From RYN-230 sp963837515 (GTDB taxonomy: Bacteria > Actinomycetota > Actinomycetes > Streptosporangiales > Streptosporangiaceae), in assembly GCA_963837515.1 (NCBI GenBank), contig CAWINT010000002.1, positions 1,476,454 to 1,540,453 of the forward strand: 64,000 bases of DNA, read 5' to 3'. The notes beneath the pieces were generated by a model that had not been told where the DNA came from, did not search any database, and worked only from the letters and a program-made list of their open reading frames with translations. This document shows positions 18,435 to 27,342 of the stretch, in pieces (within the stretch, counting starts at the first letter, position 1; the number at the start of each line of letters is the position of its first letter). Position numbers and translations under genes: made by a program.

Positions 18435-19320
18435 GGCCGCCCCCTTGACCGGCCCCTTGACCGGCCCGGCGGCGCTGGCCCGGGAACTCGGTGGCAGCGA
18501 TAGCCCGGCCCTGCTGGACGTGCGCTGGCGGCTCGGCGGCCCGCCCGGGCTGGGCCGCTACCGGGCGGGTCACCTGCCCGGCGCCCGGTTCGTGGACCTG
18601 GACCGGGACCTGGCCGGGCCACCCGGCCCCGGCGGCCGGCACCCGCTGCCGGCGGCGGCCAGCTTCGAGGCGGCGATGCGCCGGGCCGGGGTCAGCGACG
18701 CGCGGCCGGTCGTGGTGTATGACGAGGACGACTCGCTGGCCGCGGCGCGGGCGTGGTGGCTGCTGCGCTACTTCGGCCACCGCCGGGTCCGGGTGCTCGA
18801 CGGCGGGTACCAGGCCTGGGTGGCGGCCGGCTTCCCGGTGGCCGAAGGTGACGACGGCGCCGCGGCTCCGGGGACGTTCACGGCCCGGGGCGGTCACCTC
18901 CCCGTACTCGACGCACCGGCCGCGGGCCGGCTGGCCCGGCAGGGGGTGCTGCTGGACGCCCGGGCGGCCGGGCGGTACCGCGGTGACCACGAGCCCGTGG
19001 ACCCGGTCGCCGGGCACATCCCCGGCGCGATCAGCGCGCCCACCACGGCCAACGTCACCGCGGACGGCCGGTTCGCCGGGCCGGCCGACCTCCGGGCCCG
19101 GTTCGCCGCTCTCGGCCTGCCGGTGGCCCCCGGCGGGAACCCAGCCCCGGCGGGGGAGCCGGCCGGGATCGGGGTGTACTGCGGGTCCGGGGTGACCGCG
19201 GCGCACGAGGTGCTGGCGCTGCACCTGGCCGGGCTGCCGGCCGCGCTGTACCCGGGGTCCTGGTCGGAGTGGATCACCGACCCGGACCGCCCGGTGGCGG
19301 CCGGCCCGGCGCCTGGCTGA
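18373..19320 (+). CDS. Thiosulfate/3-mercaptopyruvate sulfurtransferase (two rhodanese domains)
   Basis: This cytosolic sulfurtransferase moves sulfane sulfur to a thiophilic acceptor. It has two rhodanese domains: an inactive N-terminal one (SPALLDVRW to about residue 155) and a catalytic one with Cys270 in the active-site loop CGSGVT. The start is uncertain: GTG 18373, GTG 18400 and TTG 18445 are all in frame and none has a clear ribosome site. Because DnaA-box-like elements overlap the first 20 codons and conserved sequence begins near residue 35, the TTG at 18445 is quite possible. Confidence 0.88.
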   Translation: MRPRSHKRAVVSPQEAGGYAQAAPLTGPLTGPAALARELGGSDSPALLDVRWRLGGPPGLGRYRAGHLPGARFVDLDRDLAGPPGPGGRHPLPAAASFEAAMRRAGVSDARPVVVYDEDDSLAAARAWWLLRYFGHRRVRVLDGGYQAWVAAGFPVAEGDDGAAAPGTFTARGGHLPVLDAPAAGRLARQGVLLDARAAGRYRGDHEPVDPVAGHIPGAISAPTTANVTADGRFAGPADLRARFAALGLPVAPGGNPAPAGEPAGIGVYCGSGVTAAHEVLALHLAGLPAALYPGSWSEWITDPDRPVAAGPAPG

Positions 19321-19412
19321 TCAGCCGGGCGCGTCCTGGGCCGGGTCGCCGCCGGCGAAGCCCTCGTGGCTGAGAACCGGTGGCCCGACGTCCGCCCCGG
19401 GCACCGGCGGCC

Positions 19413-19475
19413 TCAGCCGCCCGCCGTGACCTGCAGCACCAGCCCGTTGCCGTCCGGGTCGCCGTCATCCGGGGT
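19413..19475 (-). pseudogene. C-terminal scrap of a glyoxalase/VOC-family gene
   Basis: Just beyond the stop of the PLD-like gene, another minus-strand frame reads DPDGNGLVLQVTAGG and then a stop, the typical end of a vicinal-oxygen-chelate protein. Only about 20 codons are recognisable and the upstream part is overlain by the PLD-like gene. The match is short and could be chance. Confidence 0.35.
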
Positions 19476-20088
19476 GGGCCGGCAGCGGCGGCGTGGCCCC
19501 CGGCTTGGTGGAAGCCAGCAGGTGCTGCACATCCAGCTTCGTGCCGACCATCTGCTTGAGCATGAAGTCGTGGTTGAGGTCGAGCACGGCGCGGGTCTCG
19601 GCGGCGATCACCGCGTTACGGCCCAGCGTGAGCTCGTTGTCCTGCTGCTGCTCGCCGGACAGCGACCAGTTGGTGGAGCCCTTCACGGTGTACACGCCAT
19701 CGACGATCACGACTTTGAGGTGCGAGATCGCGTTGTGCACCGAGCTGGTCCCGATCGCGATGCTGTTACCGAAGGCGTCGTTGTTCCACTTCGCCAGGAT
19801 CTCCTTCTCGTGCACGCCACCGGCCTGGCTGCGGTCCAGGCTCATCTGCACGTAGACGTGCTCGTCGGCGAGTTTGGCCTGAATGATCTGGTTCAGCTCG
19901 TCGTCGTCGTACCCGAACATGTTCACCACAATGGAATGCTGCGCGCTGCCGAGCAGCGAAACCAGCAGGCCGTGGACATTGTCCCGCGGCGAAAAGAAGG
20001 TCCGCTGGTCATCCGGGTAGCCGTCCAGGAACCGGCCTTCCGCCTTGTACTTCGCCAGATCGTCCCAGACAAACTGCGTATCGGTCAT
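19465..20088 (-). CDS. Phospholipase D-like domain protein with a single HKD motif
   Basis: This 207-residue protein has one PLD-type active-site motif: His123, Lys125 and Asp130 followed by GSTN (SHLKVVIVDGVYTVKGSTN). PLD enzymes need two such motifs, so this protein should act as a dimer, like Nuc-type nucleases. No signal peptide is seen. ATG at 20088 is chosen over a GTG at 20109 because GGGAGGGGG lies between them and would serve the ATG. Codon use is less GC-extreme than its neighbours. Nuclease or phosphodiesterase activity is inferred from the motif. Confidence 0.85.
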   Translation of the reverse strand: MTDTQFVWDDLAKYKAEGRFLDGYPDDQRTFFSPRDNVHGLLVSLLGSAQHSIVVNMFGYDDDELNQIIQAKLADEHVYVQMSLDRSQAGGVHEKEILAKWNNDAFGNSIAIGTSSVHNAISHLKVVIVDGVYTVKGSTNWSLSGEQQQDNELTLGRNAVIAAETRAVLDLNHDFMLKQMVGTKLDVQHLLASTKPGATPPLPAHPG

Positions 20089-20312
20089 CTGCAGCCCCCT
20101 CCCGGCCACCCCTATCGTCCTGGTTCCGGCGCGCGACGTCTACCTGCCTGCGGCATGCTGTCAGCGGCGTGCCGCGGGGCTTCATGCGGTTTACGGCTTG
20201 GGCACGGCCGTGGCCGCATAGCCTGGCGCCGATGGACGAGCTCAGCCACGGGTGGTCACCTGGCTGGCTGGGCCCTGGGCAGACACTGCACTACGGAAAG
20301 AGGACGGACACG

Positions 20313-20684
20313 ATGAGCGCCGGCAAGCCAGAGGTCGACTTTCCCGGCGGTGAGCCGCCGTCCCAGCTGGAAATCACGGACATCTGGGAAGGCGAGGGCC
20401 CGGCGGCCGGGCCGGGCGACAGCGTCCAGGTGCACTACGTCGGGGTCGCGTACTCCACCGGCGAGCAGTTCGACGCGAGCTGGGACCGGGGTGAGCCGCT
20501 GGCCTTCCGGCTCGGCGCCGGGCAGGTCATCGCCGGCTGGGACGAGGGCGTGCAGGGCATGAAGGTTGGCGGCCGCCGGCAGCTGATCATTCCTCCCGGT
20601 CTCGCCTACGGGGACCGTGGCGCCGGGAACGCGATCGCGCCGGGGGAGACCCTCATCTTCGTCTGCGACCTCGTCGCGGCCTGA
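20313..20684 (+). CDS. FKBP-type peptidyl-prolyl cis-trans isomerase
   Basis: This is a small cytosolic prolyl isomerase of 123 residues forming a single FKBP domain: VQVHYVGVAYSTGEQFDASW, then FRLGAGQVIAGWDEGVQGMKVGG and the closing PGLAYGDRGAG and LIFVCDLVA. No signal peptide is present when translation begins at ATG 20313, which has GGAAAGAGGA 9 nt upstream. A longer reading from 20169 has no family-like sequence. Confidence 0.94.
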   Translation: MSAGKPEVDFPGGEPPSQLEITDIWEGEGPAAGPGDSVQVHYVGVAYSTGEQFDASWDRGEPLAFRLGAGQVIAGWDEGVQGMKVGGRRQLIIPPGLAYGDRGAGNAIAPGETLIFVCDLVAA

Positions 20685-20720
20685 TCGGGCCCGCCAGGCT
20701 ATCCCCCGGCCAGCGCCGCG

Positions 20721-22151
20721 TCAGTCGGGCAGGGCGGGGGCGGCCTGCGCGTACCCGGTGGCGGCCTCGAATGCGGCGGCCACGCCGAGCAGGTGCCAGT
20801 CGGCCCGGCGCCGGCCGACCAGTTGCAGCCCCACCGGCAGGCCGTCCGGGGTGAACCCGGCGGGCACCGAGATCGCCGGCAGCCCGGTGACCGAGATCAG
20901 GTACGCCGACCGCATCCAGTCCAGGTAAGTCTCCTGCGGGACTCCGTCGATCTCGTGCACCCAGTCCAGGTCCACGCCGAACGGGGGAACCTGGCTCACC
21001 GGGCACGCCAGCACGTCGAACTGGGTGAAGAACGCGCTCACCCGCTCGGCCAGGGCGGCCCACCGGACTGTCGCCCGGCTGAGGTCGGCCACGGTCAGCT
21101 CCTGCCCGCGGGCGACGTTCCAGGCCACGTTCGGGCCGACGTCGCCGGGATGGTCACGCAGCAGGGCACCGAAGGCGGTGGCGAACCGCAGCGCCCGCCA
21201 GACCCGGAACACCTCGTCCCCGCCGGTCAGGTCGGGAGCGGCGTCGCTCACCTGGCAGCCGAGTCCGGCCAGCACCAGACGGGCCGGGGCCAGCGTGGCC
21301 CGGACCACAGGCTCAACCGGCAGTCCCAGATCCGCGCTCCACGCCACCCGCAGCCCGCGGAGATCCTGCGCCAGCAACCGCCGCACGTCGGCCGGGTCGT
21401 CCAGCGGCGGCGGCGGGGCGTCGAGCGCGAGCGTGGCCCGCGGGTCCGGCCCGGACTGGACCGCCAGCAGCAGCGCCGCGTCCGCGACCGTGCGCGCCAT
21501 CGGCCCGGCCACGCCCAGGGTGTCGGCCGGGTCGGTGACCGGCCACGTGGGCACCCGGCCCGGCGACGGCCGCATGCCCACCACGTTGCAGAAACTGGCC
21601 GGGTTACGCAACGACCCGCCGAGGTCGCTGCCGTCCGCCAGGCAGACCATCCGGGCGGCGAGCGCCGCGGCCGCCCCGCCGCTGCTGCCGCCCGCGCTGC
21701 GGTTCAGGTCATAGGGGTTGCGAGTGGCACCGAATACCGGGTTCACGGTGTGCGAGCCCGCGCCGAACTCCGGTGTGTTGGTCTTCCCCAGGCTGATCGC
21801 CCCGGCGCCGGCCATCCGGCTCACCACCAGGTCGTCGCGGTCGGGCACATGCTCCGCGAACAGCGGCGACCCGTACGTGGTCCGGACTCCCGCCGTGTCC
21901 AGGAGATCCTTGTGCGCGACTGGCAGTCCGTGCAGCAGGCCCGGCGGCGCACCGCGGGCCAGGGCCTGGTCGGCCGCGGCCGCCTGCGCCGTGGCCTGCT
22001 CGAAGCACCGCGTGACCACCGCGTTCACGGCCCCGTCGGCTGCTTCGATCCGCCCGGCGTGGGCCGCGATCACCTCCCGCGCCGAGACCACCCGGGTGCG
22101 CAGCATCCCGGCCAGCGTGATCGCGTCGTACTCCCACAGGGCCGCCACCAC
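20721..22151 (-). CDS. Amidase (amidase signature family)
   Basis: This 476-residue hydrolase of C-N bonds has the Ser-cisSer-Lys triad of the family: Lys81 in AHKDLL, the Gly/Ser-rich loop SAGGSSGGAAAAL near 152-164 with the cis-Ser, and nucleophile Ser180 in GSDLGGSLRNPAS. It resembles GatA, but gatB and gatC are absent, so it is a stand-alone amidase, probably of amino-acid amides or xenobiotics. The minus-strand gene precedes a decayed epoxide hydrolase fragment. Confidence 0.93.
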   Translation of the reverse strand: MVAALWEYDAITLAGMLRTRVVSAREVIAAHAGRIEAADGAVNAVVTRCFEQATAQAAAADQALARGAPPGLLHGLPVAHKDLLDTAGVRTTYGSPLFAEHVPDRDDLVVSRMAGAGAISLGKTNTPEFGAGSHTVNPVFGATRNPYDLNRSAGGSSGGAAAALAARMVCLADGSDLGGSLRNPASFCNVVGMRPSPGRVPTWPVTDPADTLGVAGPMARTVADAALLLAVQSGPDPRATLALDAPPPPLDDPADVRRLLAQDLRGLRVAWSADLGLPVEPVVRATLAPARLVLAGLGCQVSDAAPDLTGGDEVFRVWRALRFATAFGALLRDHPGDVGPNVAWNVARGQELTVADLSRATVRWAALAERVSAFFTQFDVLACPVSQVPPFGVDLDWVHEIDGVPQETYLDWMRSAYLISVTGLPAISVPAGFTPDGLPVGLQLVGRRRADWHLLGVAAAFEAATGYAQAAPALPD

Positions 22152-22175
22152 CGAAGCGTATCCAGCTCCCGTCGG

Positions 22176-22325
22176 CTACCCGAAGGTGAAGCAGTAGGCC
22201 TGGGCGCCTGGATCGGGGAAGGCGATCTCGGTGCTGAGGTCCGGCCGGGCGTTCAGTTCCTTCTCGCACTTGTGCCAGTCGTAGTCCTGCCGTGTCGCCG
22301 CACCGGTCCGGGCCGCCAGCGCCAC
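22176..22325 (-). pseudogene. Fragment of epoxide hydrolase N-terminal domain
   Basis: Between the amidase and the oxidoreductase, the minus strand reads YDWHKCEKELNARPDLSTEI before ending in a stop at 22176. This resembles the EHN domain of bacterial epoxide hydrolases (YDWR..E..LNA.P.FTTEIDG). The catalytic alpha/beta-hydrolase body is missing, so this is a remnant. GTG 22323-22325 would permit a 49-residue peptide, but the ribosome site is poor. Confidence 0.5.
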
Positions 22326-22344
22326 CCACCGGCGCGCGGCGCGG

Positions 22345-23247
22345 TCAGGGGATCAAGACGAGCTTTCCCCGGACGTGGCCGGCTTGGCTGATGCGGTAGG
22401 CCTCGGCGGCGCGGCCGAACGGGAACGTCTGGACCTTGATCACCAGCTTGTTCTGGGCCAGCAGGCCAGCGACCTCCGCCAGGGCCTCCATGTGCCTGCT
22501 GTCCGCGCCGCCACTGGTCACCCTGGCTCCAGCCTCGCCGGCCGTGAAGTTGGCGATGCTCAGTACCTGGGATGGCCTGGGTACCAGGCTGATCAGGTCA
22601 TCGACCGGAGTCTTGCCCGCAACGTCGAAGACCGCGTCAACCTGGCCGCCGGCCGCGGCCCGGACACGACCGGCCACGCCCTCGCCGTAGCGCACCGGGA
22701 TCGCGCCGATCTCCCGCAGGTAATCCTGGTTGGCTTCACTCGCGGAGGCGATCACTCTCGTCCCCCGGGCGAGCGCCATCTGCACGGCGACCGCCCCTAC
22801 GCCGCCCGCGCCGCCGTCGATGAACAGCGTGTCCCCGGCCGTGACGCCCAGCAGCCGGAGACCGCGTTCCCCGGTCTCACCGGCCACGCCGGCCGCAGCC
22901 GCCACCGCCCAGTTGACGGACGGCGGCTTGGGCGCCCAGGCGTCCAGCACGGCGTACTCCGCCTGAGTGCCCGGGCCGCGGCCGAACACGTCATCACCCA
23001 CGGAGACCCCGGTGGCTCCCTCGCCCACTTCGTCCACCACACCGGCGGCGTCAATACCGAGGTACCGCGTACCAGCCAAGGGCTGGCCACCGGACATGGC
23101 CCCGGTGAGCAGCTTCCAGTCGATCGGGTTCACGCTGGCCGCCCGCACGGCGATCCGAACCTGCCCTGGCCCCGCGTGCGGAACCGGAGCCTCTCCCCAG
23201 GTGAGGACCTCCGGCCCGCCATACTCCGTGAACTGCAGTGCTCGCAT
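22345..23247 (-). CDS. NADP-dependent quinone oxidoreductase (MDR family)
   Basis: This is a zinc-free medium-chain dehydrogenase/reductase of 300 residues. The GroES-like N-domain starts MRALQFTEYGGPEVL and carries NPIDWKLLTG. The nucleotide-binding motif IDGGAGGVGAVAVQMA is at about 143-157. ATG at 23247 follows AAAGGA; the upstream in-frame extension to 23376 is not family-like. It probably reduces quinones or enones with NADPH. A decayed TetR-type regulator gene lies upstream on the same strand. Confidence 0.92.
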   Translation of the reverse strand: MRALQFTEYGGPEVLTWGEAPVPHAGPGQVRIAVRAASVNPIDWKLLTGAMSGGQPLAGTRYLGIDAAGVVDEVGEGATGVSVGDDVFGRGPGTQAEYAVLDAWAPKPPSVNWAVAAAAGVAGETGERGLRLLGVTAGDTLFIDGGAGGVGAVAVQMALARGTRVIASASEANQDYLREIGAIPVRYGEGVAGRVRAAAGGQVDAVFDVAGKTPVDDLISLVPRPSQVLSIANFTAGEAGARVTSGGADSRHMEALAEVAGLLAQNKLVIKVQTFPFGRAAEAYRISQAGHVRGKLVLIP

Positions 23248-23389
23248 CCGGCGGTCCTTTCCACGTGGACAGGGCCAGCCTGCCCTTCCCGGGCCCGCCA
23301 GCGGCCGCGACCCGCCCGGTGCTGCGGGTCGGGGCCGGTGGGTCATCTGGCTGGGAGCAGGCGGTACCTGGCTCATGCTGTCAGTGCCG

Positions 23390-23650
23390 TCAGCTGGATT
23401 TTAGAGAGCTGGCCGGATCGATGCCATCGCCGCGAAGTTCCCGGCGATTTCGAGGCTGACGAAGCCGTGCAGGCGGCTCCAGATAACGGCCGTGCAGGCG
23501 GCTCCAGATAACAACAGCGCGGTCGCCGGGTCGGAACCGACGGCCGTGCTGTCGCGCCCAGGCCTCCAGCTGGGCTGCGAGTGGCTGACCCGGCGGGGTG
23601 GCGGCCGGGTCCCCGAGCTCGCGGAGCGCTTCGGGCAGCAGGTTCATCAC
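23390..23650 (-). pseudogene. C-terminal remnant of a TetR/AcrR regulator (WHG domain) scrambled by a 25-bp duplication
   Basis: The frame reads NLLPEALRELGDP and then AVVIWSRLHG, a typical TetR_C WHG-domain sequence. If one copy of the duplicated 25 bp is removed, it continues FVSLEIAGNFAAM in register with the family. A further 1-bp loss before GIDPASS restores the original frame. The N-terminal DNA-binding helix-turn-helix is absent, so this cannot be a working repressor. It may once have controlled the adjacent oxidoreductase. Confidence 0.7.
23464..23512. repeat. Perfect 25-bp tandem duplication inside TetR remnant
   Basis: The unit gccgtgcaggcggctccagataacg occupies 23464-23488 and is repeated at 23489-23512 (24 of 25 positions). 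Since 25 is not a multiple of three, it shifts the reading frame. The copies are identical, so the event looks recent. Confidence 0.9.
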
Positions 23651-23704
23651 GGCTTGCGGCCGGCCATCCGGCCGCGCAGGTAAGCCAGGGGGCCGCGGGT
23701 CTGG

Positions 23705-24079
23705 TTACCGGTAGCGGAAGCCGTCGAGGAACCGCCGGAAGACGCCGCCTTCGCGGGTCAGCGCGGGCCCGGCCGGGGGCACGGTGCTGCGCTGGCGGGC
23801 GATGGGCTGGTCATAGTCGGTACGCGCGATGGCGTCCACGATCTGCGACTCGTCGAAGTCCTCGGAGCCTTCGATCTGGGGCACGTAGCCAACGAGCATC
23901 CCGTCGCGCATGACCTGCGCTTCCAGCCCAGCTGTCCCGTCGGTGTCCCATTCGGCTTCCCGGCCACCGGGCAGTGACACGCAGACGCCGAACTGCCCCT
24001 GGCCGCCGCGCAGGAAGCGCGCGTTGACGCCACGGTCACGAAGAGCGTCGGCCACCCGGCGGGCCCGGAATTCGTCCAT
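23705..24079 (-). CDS. Hypothetical protein (124 aa)
   Basis: This acidic soluble protein of 124 residues starts MDEFRARRVADALRDRGVNA, with a beta-rich middle (FGVCVSLPGGREAEWDTDG) and the acidic segment GSEDFDESQIVDAIARTDYD. No signal peptide or transmembrane segment is seen. The coding character is good: GC third positions and no repeats. I do not recognise the family. Confidence 0.65.
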   Translation of the reverse strand: MDEFRARRVADALRDRGVNARFLRGGQGQFGVCVSLPGGREAEWDTDGTAGLEAQVMRDGMLVGYVPQIEGSEDFDESQIVDAIARTDYDQPIARQRSTVPPAGPALTREGGVFRRFLDGFRYR

Positions 24080-24248
24080 ACCGCCAAGATAGCCACCTTT
24101 CCTGAAAGGACGCTGACCGTGGGCTGAACGCTTCCGTATCGACCGGTACGTCCCAGGCGTGGCCCCCGGAGCGCGGCGGGTGGCACCCAGGCCCGGATTG
24201 GCGGTAGTAAGGGAAGTCGAGGGGTGCGTTGCGGGCTGGGAGGCGGCG

Positions 24249-24572
24249 ATGGTGAGCGAAGACGGGGCCGGGCAGGACAGCGCCGCGGTGCAGGTCGAGA
24301 CGCGGATGGTCGTCGAGTACGGCATCACGCTGGACGGTGTGTGGCTGCCGCTGGCGCTGCTCCGGCGCCTGACGGCGCACGGGCCGTGGAGCGCGCCGCT
24401 CACCGAGGCGACCGCGGACCAGGAACGGGTGCTGGTGAGCCACGCGCTCGCGGAACGGCACAACCGGGACGGGCTGCATCGCGGCAACGAGCTGCCCGGT
24501 TTCCTGGCGGCGATCCCATTCGAGCCGACCGCCCCGCTGGAGAAGGTGCCCCATCCCGGCGGCGCAGGCTGA
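24249..24572 (+). CDS. Hypothetical protein (107 aa)
   Basis: This small soluble protein contains VQVETRMVVEYGITLDGVWLPLALLRRL and ATADQERVLVSHALAERHN. The ATG at 24249 has GGGAGG 9 nt upstream. It is divergent from the hypothetical gene at 23705. I do not recognise the family. The last ten residues are Pro/Gly-rich and uncertain. Confidence 0.55.
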   Translation: MVSEDGAGQDSAAVQVETRMVVEYGITLDGVWLPLALLRRLTAHGPWSAPLTEATADQERVLVSHALAERHNRDGLHRGNELPGFLAAIPFEPTAPLEKVPHPGGAG

Positions 24573-24682
24573 CCGCGGGCCCCGGGCGGTTGCCAGCCGC
24601 GAGACCCCCGGGCGGTGACCAAAGGCGAGGCGCGCATCCGCGAAGCGCGCCTCGGCGAGAGCGCGGATCAGCGAAGCGTGCA

Positions 24683-25345
24683 TCAGGGGGTGCGCCGTCC
24701 AGCGCCGGGCGGGGCCAGGTCGTGGCGGGCGGTGCACAGCAGCCAGGTCACCGCCCCGGTGATGAGCGCCGGGGTGGCGGGCTGCCAGCCGGCCACGGCG
24801 GCGGACCCGGCCGCGACCGCCGCCACGATGAGCACCCGGAAAGCCAGCAGCCCCGGCCGTCCCCGGCGGACCCGCCGGGCCAGCGTGGCCAACTTGGCCG
24901 TTCCGGGCAGCCGGGCTACGGGCAGCCGGGCTACGGGCAGCCGGGTTCCGGGCAGCCGGGTTCCGGGCAACCCGGCGGCCCCCGCCCGCCGCGACGGGCC
25001 AGGGCCGCCTGGCGGCGTGTCCGGGGCCGGGGCCGCCAGTCCGGGCCGGCCTGGGACAGGACGGTGCTCGCGCCCGGTCCGCGGCACCGCCCGCACGGGG
25101 TGCGCCCCCCGGGCCTGGTCGGCCTGGTCGGCCAGGGCCTCACCGCGGCCGGAAGGAGTCCGCAGTGCCGTGTAGGCGGCCGCGGCCACCGCGAACCGCT
25201 CCGGGTCGCCGCCGTCGGGCCGGTCCGGGTGGGTGGCGGCGGCGATCCGGCGCCATGCGGCCCGAACCTCGTCGTCGGTCAGCCCGGCGCGGGCGGGCAG
25301 GCCGAGCGCGGCGAATGGGCCGGCCCCGCGAGGCGGCCGGGTCAT
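24683..25345 (-). CDS. J-domain protein with C-terminal membrane anchor
   Basis: This 220-residue protein has a J domain at residues 8-70: PFAALGLP, then the HPD motif in ATHPDRPDGGDPERFAVAAA. J domains recruit and activate DnaK-type Hsp70. A basic Pro-rich middle holds a repeat of (G/V)(T/A)RLP units encoded by four 15-bp repeats near 24911-24970. Two hydrophobic segments close the protein (LLAFRVLIVAAVAAGSAAVAG and PALITGAVTWLLC). The ATG overlaps the TGA of the VirD4-like gene, so the chaperone is made with the translocase; a role in assembling or loading it is inference. Confidence 0.82.
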   Translation of the reverse strand: MTRPPRGAGPFAALGLPARAGLTDDEVRAAWRRIAAATHPDRPDGGDPERFAVAAAAYTALRTPSGRGEALADQADQARGAHPVRAVPRTGREHRPVPGRPGLAAPAPDTPPGGPGPSRRAGAAGLPGTRLPGTRLPVARLPVARLPGTAKLATLARRVRRGRPGLLAFRVLIVAAVAAGSAAVAGWQPATPALITGAVTWLLCTARHDLAPPGAGRRTP

Positions 25346-27342
25346 GGTTCCGGCCCGAACGCCTCGTCCAGCAGTGAGCTGGCATCCGGTGGCGGCGCCG
25401 GCCCGGCCGCGGGCCGGCGAACGGCACCGCCCGGATGCGGCGCACCGCCCGGATGCGGCGCACCGCCCGGATGCGGCGCAGCGCCCGGATGCGGCGCACC
25501 GCCCGGATCCGGCACGGCGGCCAGGTTCAGGCGGGCGGCGGTGCCGGGCACGGCTCCCAGCCGGGCTGCGGGCTGACCGGCCGGCGCGGCGACGGGCAAT
25601 TCGGCCGGCGTGGCGACCAGCCGTTTCACCTGAACGTAGGTGACCCCGCCGCGGTAGATATAGGCGGCCTGGCCCACCGCCAGGGCGCGGATCAGGTCCG
25701 GGTCCACCACTTGCGTGCCTTCGGCCCGGGACAGTCCCTCGTGCGCCCACAGCGGGACGCCGAGCAGCCGCCGGGCGGTGTCCACCCCGCGGCGGGATCC
25801 GGCCAGCGCGGCCACCGGCTCCGGGTGCGGCGTGCGCAGCAGCCAGATGCCGCCGTCCGCGGTGCTGGCCACCCGGTACCGCTCATCCTCGTCGGCGGCC
25901 AGCCCCGCCCAGGACTGCGCGGACACCTGGACGGCCAGGCCCAGCGAGCGGGCCCGCTCGTAGAGCTGCCAGATCGGCAGCCGGCGGGAGACCGCGCTGA
26001 ACTCGTCCACGGCGAGCAGGATCTCCCGCCGGGCCCCGGTGGCCGGATCGGCGGCGAACCAGGCCAGCAGGTCCACGAGGGCGCGGGCCTGGGCTTCGGC
26101 GACGGTGATCTCCGCGGTGCCCTCCAGGATGCAGTACCAGACGTCCGCGTCCCCGAAGCCGCCCGTCCCGTCCAGCCCGCCGCCCAGCCGGCGGGCCAGC
26201 GTGCGGAACCGCAGCGCGACCTCGGTGACCTGCCGTCCCGCGGAGCCCACCAGGGCCAGCTCGCCGGGATCATCCCCGGCGGCGTAGGCCATCCGGAGCC
26301 AGCCGGCGTCCAGCCGGGCCAGGAAGTCGGCCGTGTCTCGGGGCGGCCCGCACGGCGCTCCGACCGCGAGGGCGACCACGTGCTCCAGCACGTCGGCGTA
26401 GTAGGCGGCGCCGCCGGTGCCGTGCTCGATCATGTCCACCAGCGTGCTGGTGAGCCGCTGCGGGGGCAGGTCCCACAGCGACAGGCTCGCTTCGTCCGGC
26501 CAGATGGCGGTGGCCGCGGCCCCGGCGGCGCGGAGCACCCGGCGGGCCCGCTCGGCGATCCGGCGGGAGTCCGCGCCGCCCTTGCAGTCGATCACGACCA
26601 GCAGCGGCCGGTGCCCGCCGGCCGCGTGCAGTTCCAGGCCGCGGCGCAGGAAGCCGGCCCACAACCTGAGCAGCAGGGTGGTCTTGCCCGTCCCGGTCGT
26701 GCCGATCACCACCTGATGCGAGCGCAACCGGGGGTAGGGGAGCACCGCGATTGGCCGCGCCGGGTGCCGCACGGTGCGGATGGTGGCCCCGGCCACGATG
26801 CCGCCGTCCCGGGTGAGCAGCGGCACCGAGCCGGGGGCGGCGATCCGGGCCCGCGCGGTGCGTACCTGGTGCCGCCACTGCCGCGCGTCGAACGCGGCCG
26901 GGGCGGCGGGGGACAGGCCGCCGCTGCCGGTCTCCAGCGCGTAGATCCGCCACGACCAGGCCAGGCCGCCGGCCAGCAGGCCCAGCGGGATCGCGGCCGG
27001 TGCGATGGTGACTGCGGCCAGCGGGTAAGCGCCCGCCGCCAGGTCATGCCACATCGTCACCCAGGCCAGGTACGGCTGGGCGGCCACCCGGGCCCACCCG
27101 CCGCCGCCGGCCGCGACCGCGGCCAGCCACGCCGCCAGCATCGGCAGGCAGCACAGCGCCGCGCGGTACAGCCGCCGCGGTGGCCAGCCCAGCGCCCAGG
27201 CCAGTGCCGCCGCGTACCCGGCGACCAGGGTCACCGGAGCCGCGAGAACAGCTAACCCAACGAGGACCGTCACCCGGAACAGCCGCCCGGCCAGCCGGAT
27301 GGCCCCGCGCAGCGCGAGGAATCCGAGGTACCACCGGATCAT
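25342..27342 (-). CDS. VirD4/TraG-like membrane ATPase (type IV coupling protein family)
   Basis: This 666-residue protein has several N-terminal transmembrane helices (residues 8-135) and a cytosolic P-loop domain with Walker A GTTGTGKT at 214-221 and Walker B LLAVDEF near 440. A further conserved-looking motif is SAQSWAGLAADEDERYR. This architecture is that of DNA-translocating coupling proteins. The C-terminus carries five APHPGG-like hexapeptide repeats. The start overlaps the stop of the replication-relaxation gene and its own stop overlaps the J-domain start. No relaxase or integrase is nearby, so this looks like a chromosomal, possibly domesticated, transfer module. Confidence 0.85.
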   Translation of the reverse strand: MIRWYLGFLALRGAIRLAGRLFRVTVLVGLAVLAAPVTLVAGYAAALAWALGWPPRRLYRAALCCLPMLAAWLAAVAAGGGGWARVAAQPYLAWVTMWHDLAAGAYPLAAVTIAPAAIPLGLLAGGLAWSWRIYALETGSGGLSPAAPAAFDARQWRHQVRTARARIAAPGSVPLLTRDGGIVAGATIRTVRHPARPIAVLPYPRLRSHQVVIGTTGTGKTTLLLRLWAGFLRRGLELHAAGGHRPLLVVIDCKGGADSRRIAERARRVLRAAGAAATAIWPDEASLSLWDLPPQRLTSTLVDMIEHGTGGAAYYADVLEHVVALAVGAPCGPPRDTADFLARLDAGWLRMAYAAGDDPGELALVGSAGRQVTEVALRFRTLARRLGGGLDGTGGFGDADVWYCILEGTAEITVAEAQARALVDLLAWFAADPATGARREILLAVDEFSAVSRRLPIWQLYERARSLGLAVQVSAQSWAGLAADEDERYRVASTADGGIWLLRTPHPEPVAALAGSRRGVDTARRLLGVPLWAHEGLSRAEGTQVVDPDLIRALAVGQAAYIYRGGVTYVQVKRLVATPAELPVAAPAGQPAARLGAVPGTAARLNLAAVPDPGGAPHPGAAPHPGGAPHPGGAPHPGGAVRRPAAGPAPPPDASSLLDEAFGPEP
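25424..25515. repeat. In-frame 18-bp tandem repeat (about five copies)
   Basis: Units of caccgcccggatgcggcg encode APHPGG on the minus strand near the C-terminus of the VirD4-like ATPase. One unit has G instead of A (gcagcgcc, giving AAPHPG). Copy number is likely variable between strains. Confidence 0.85.

Noticed and set aside
20793..22391. A 532-codon plus-strand open frame opposite the amidase
   Set aside because: Sequence is Arg/Gly/His/Pro-rich shadow of a clear amidase gene.
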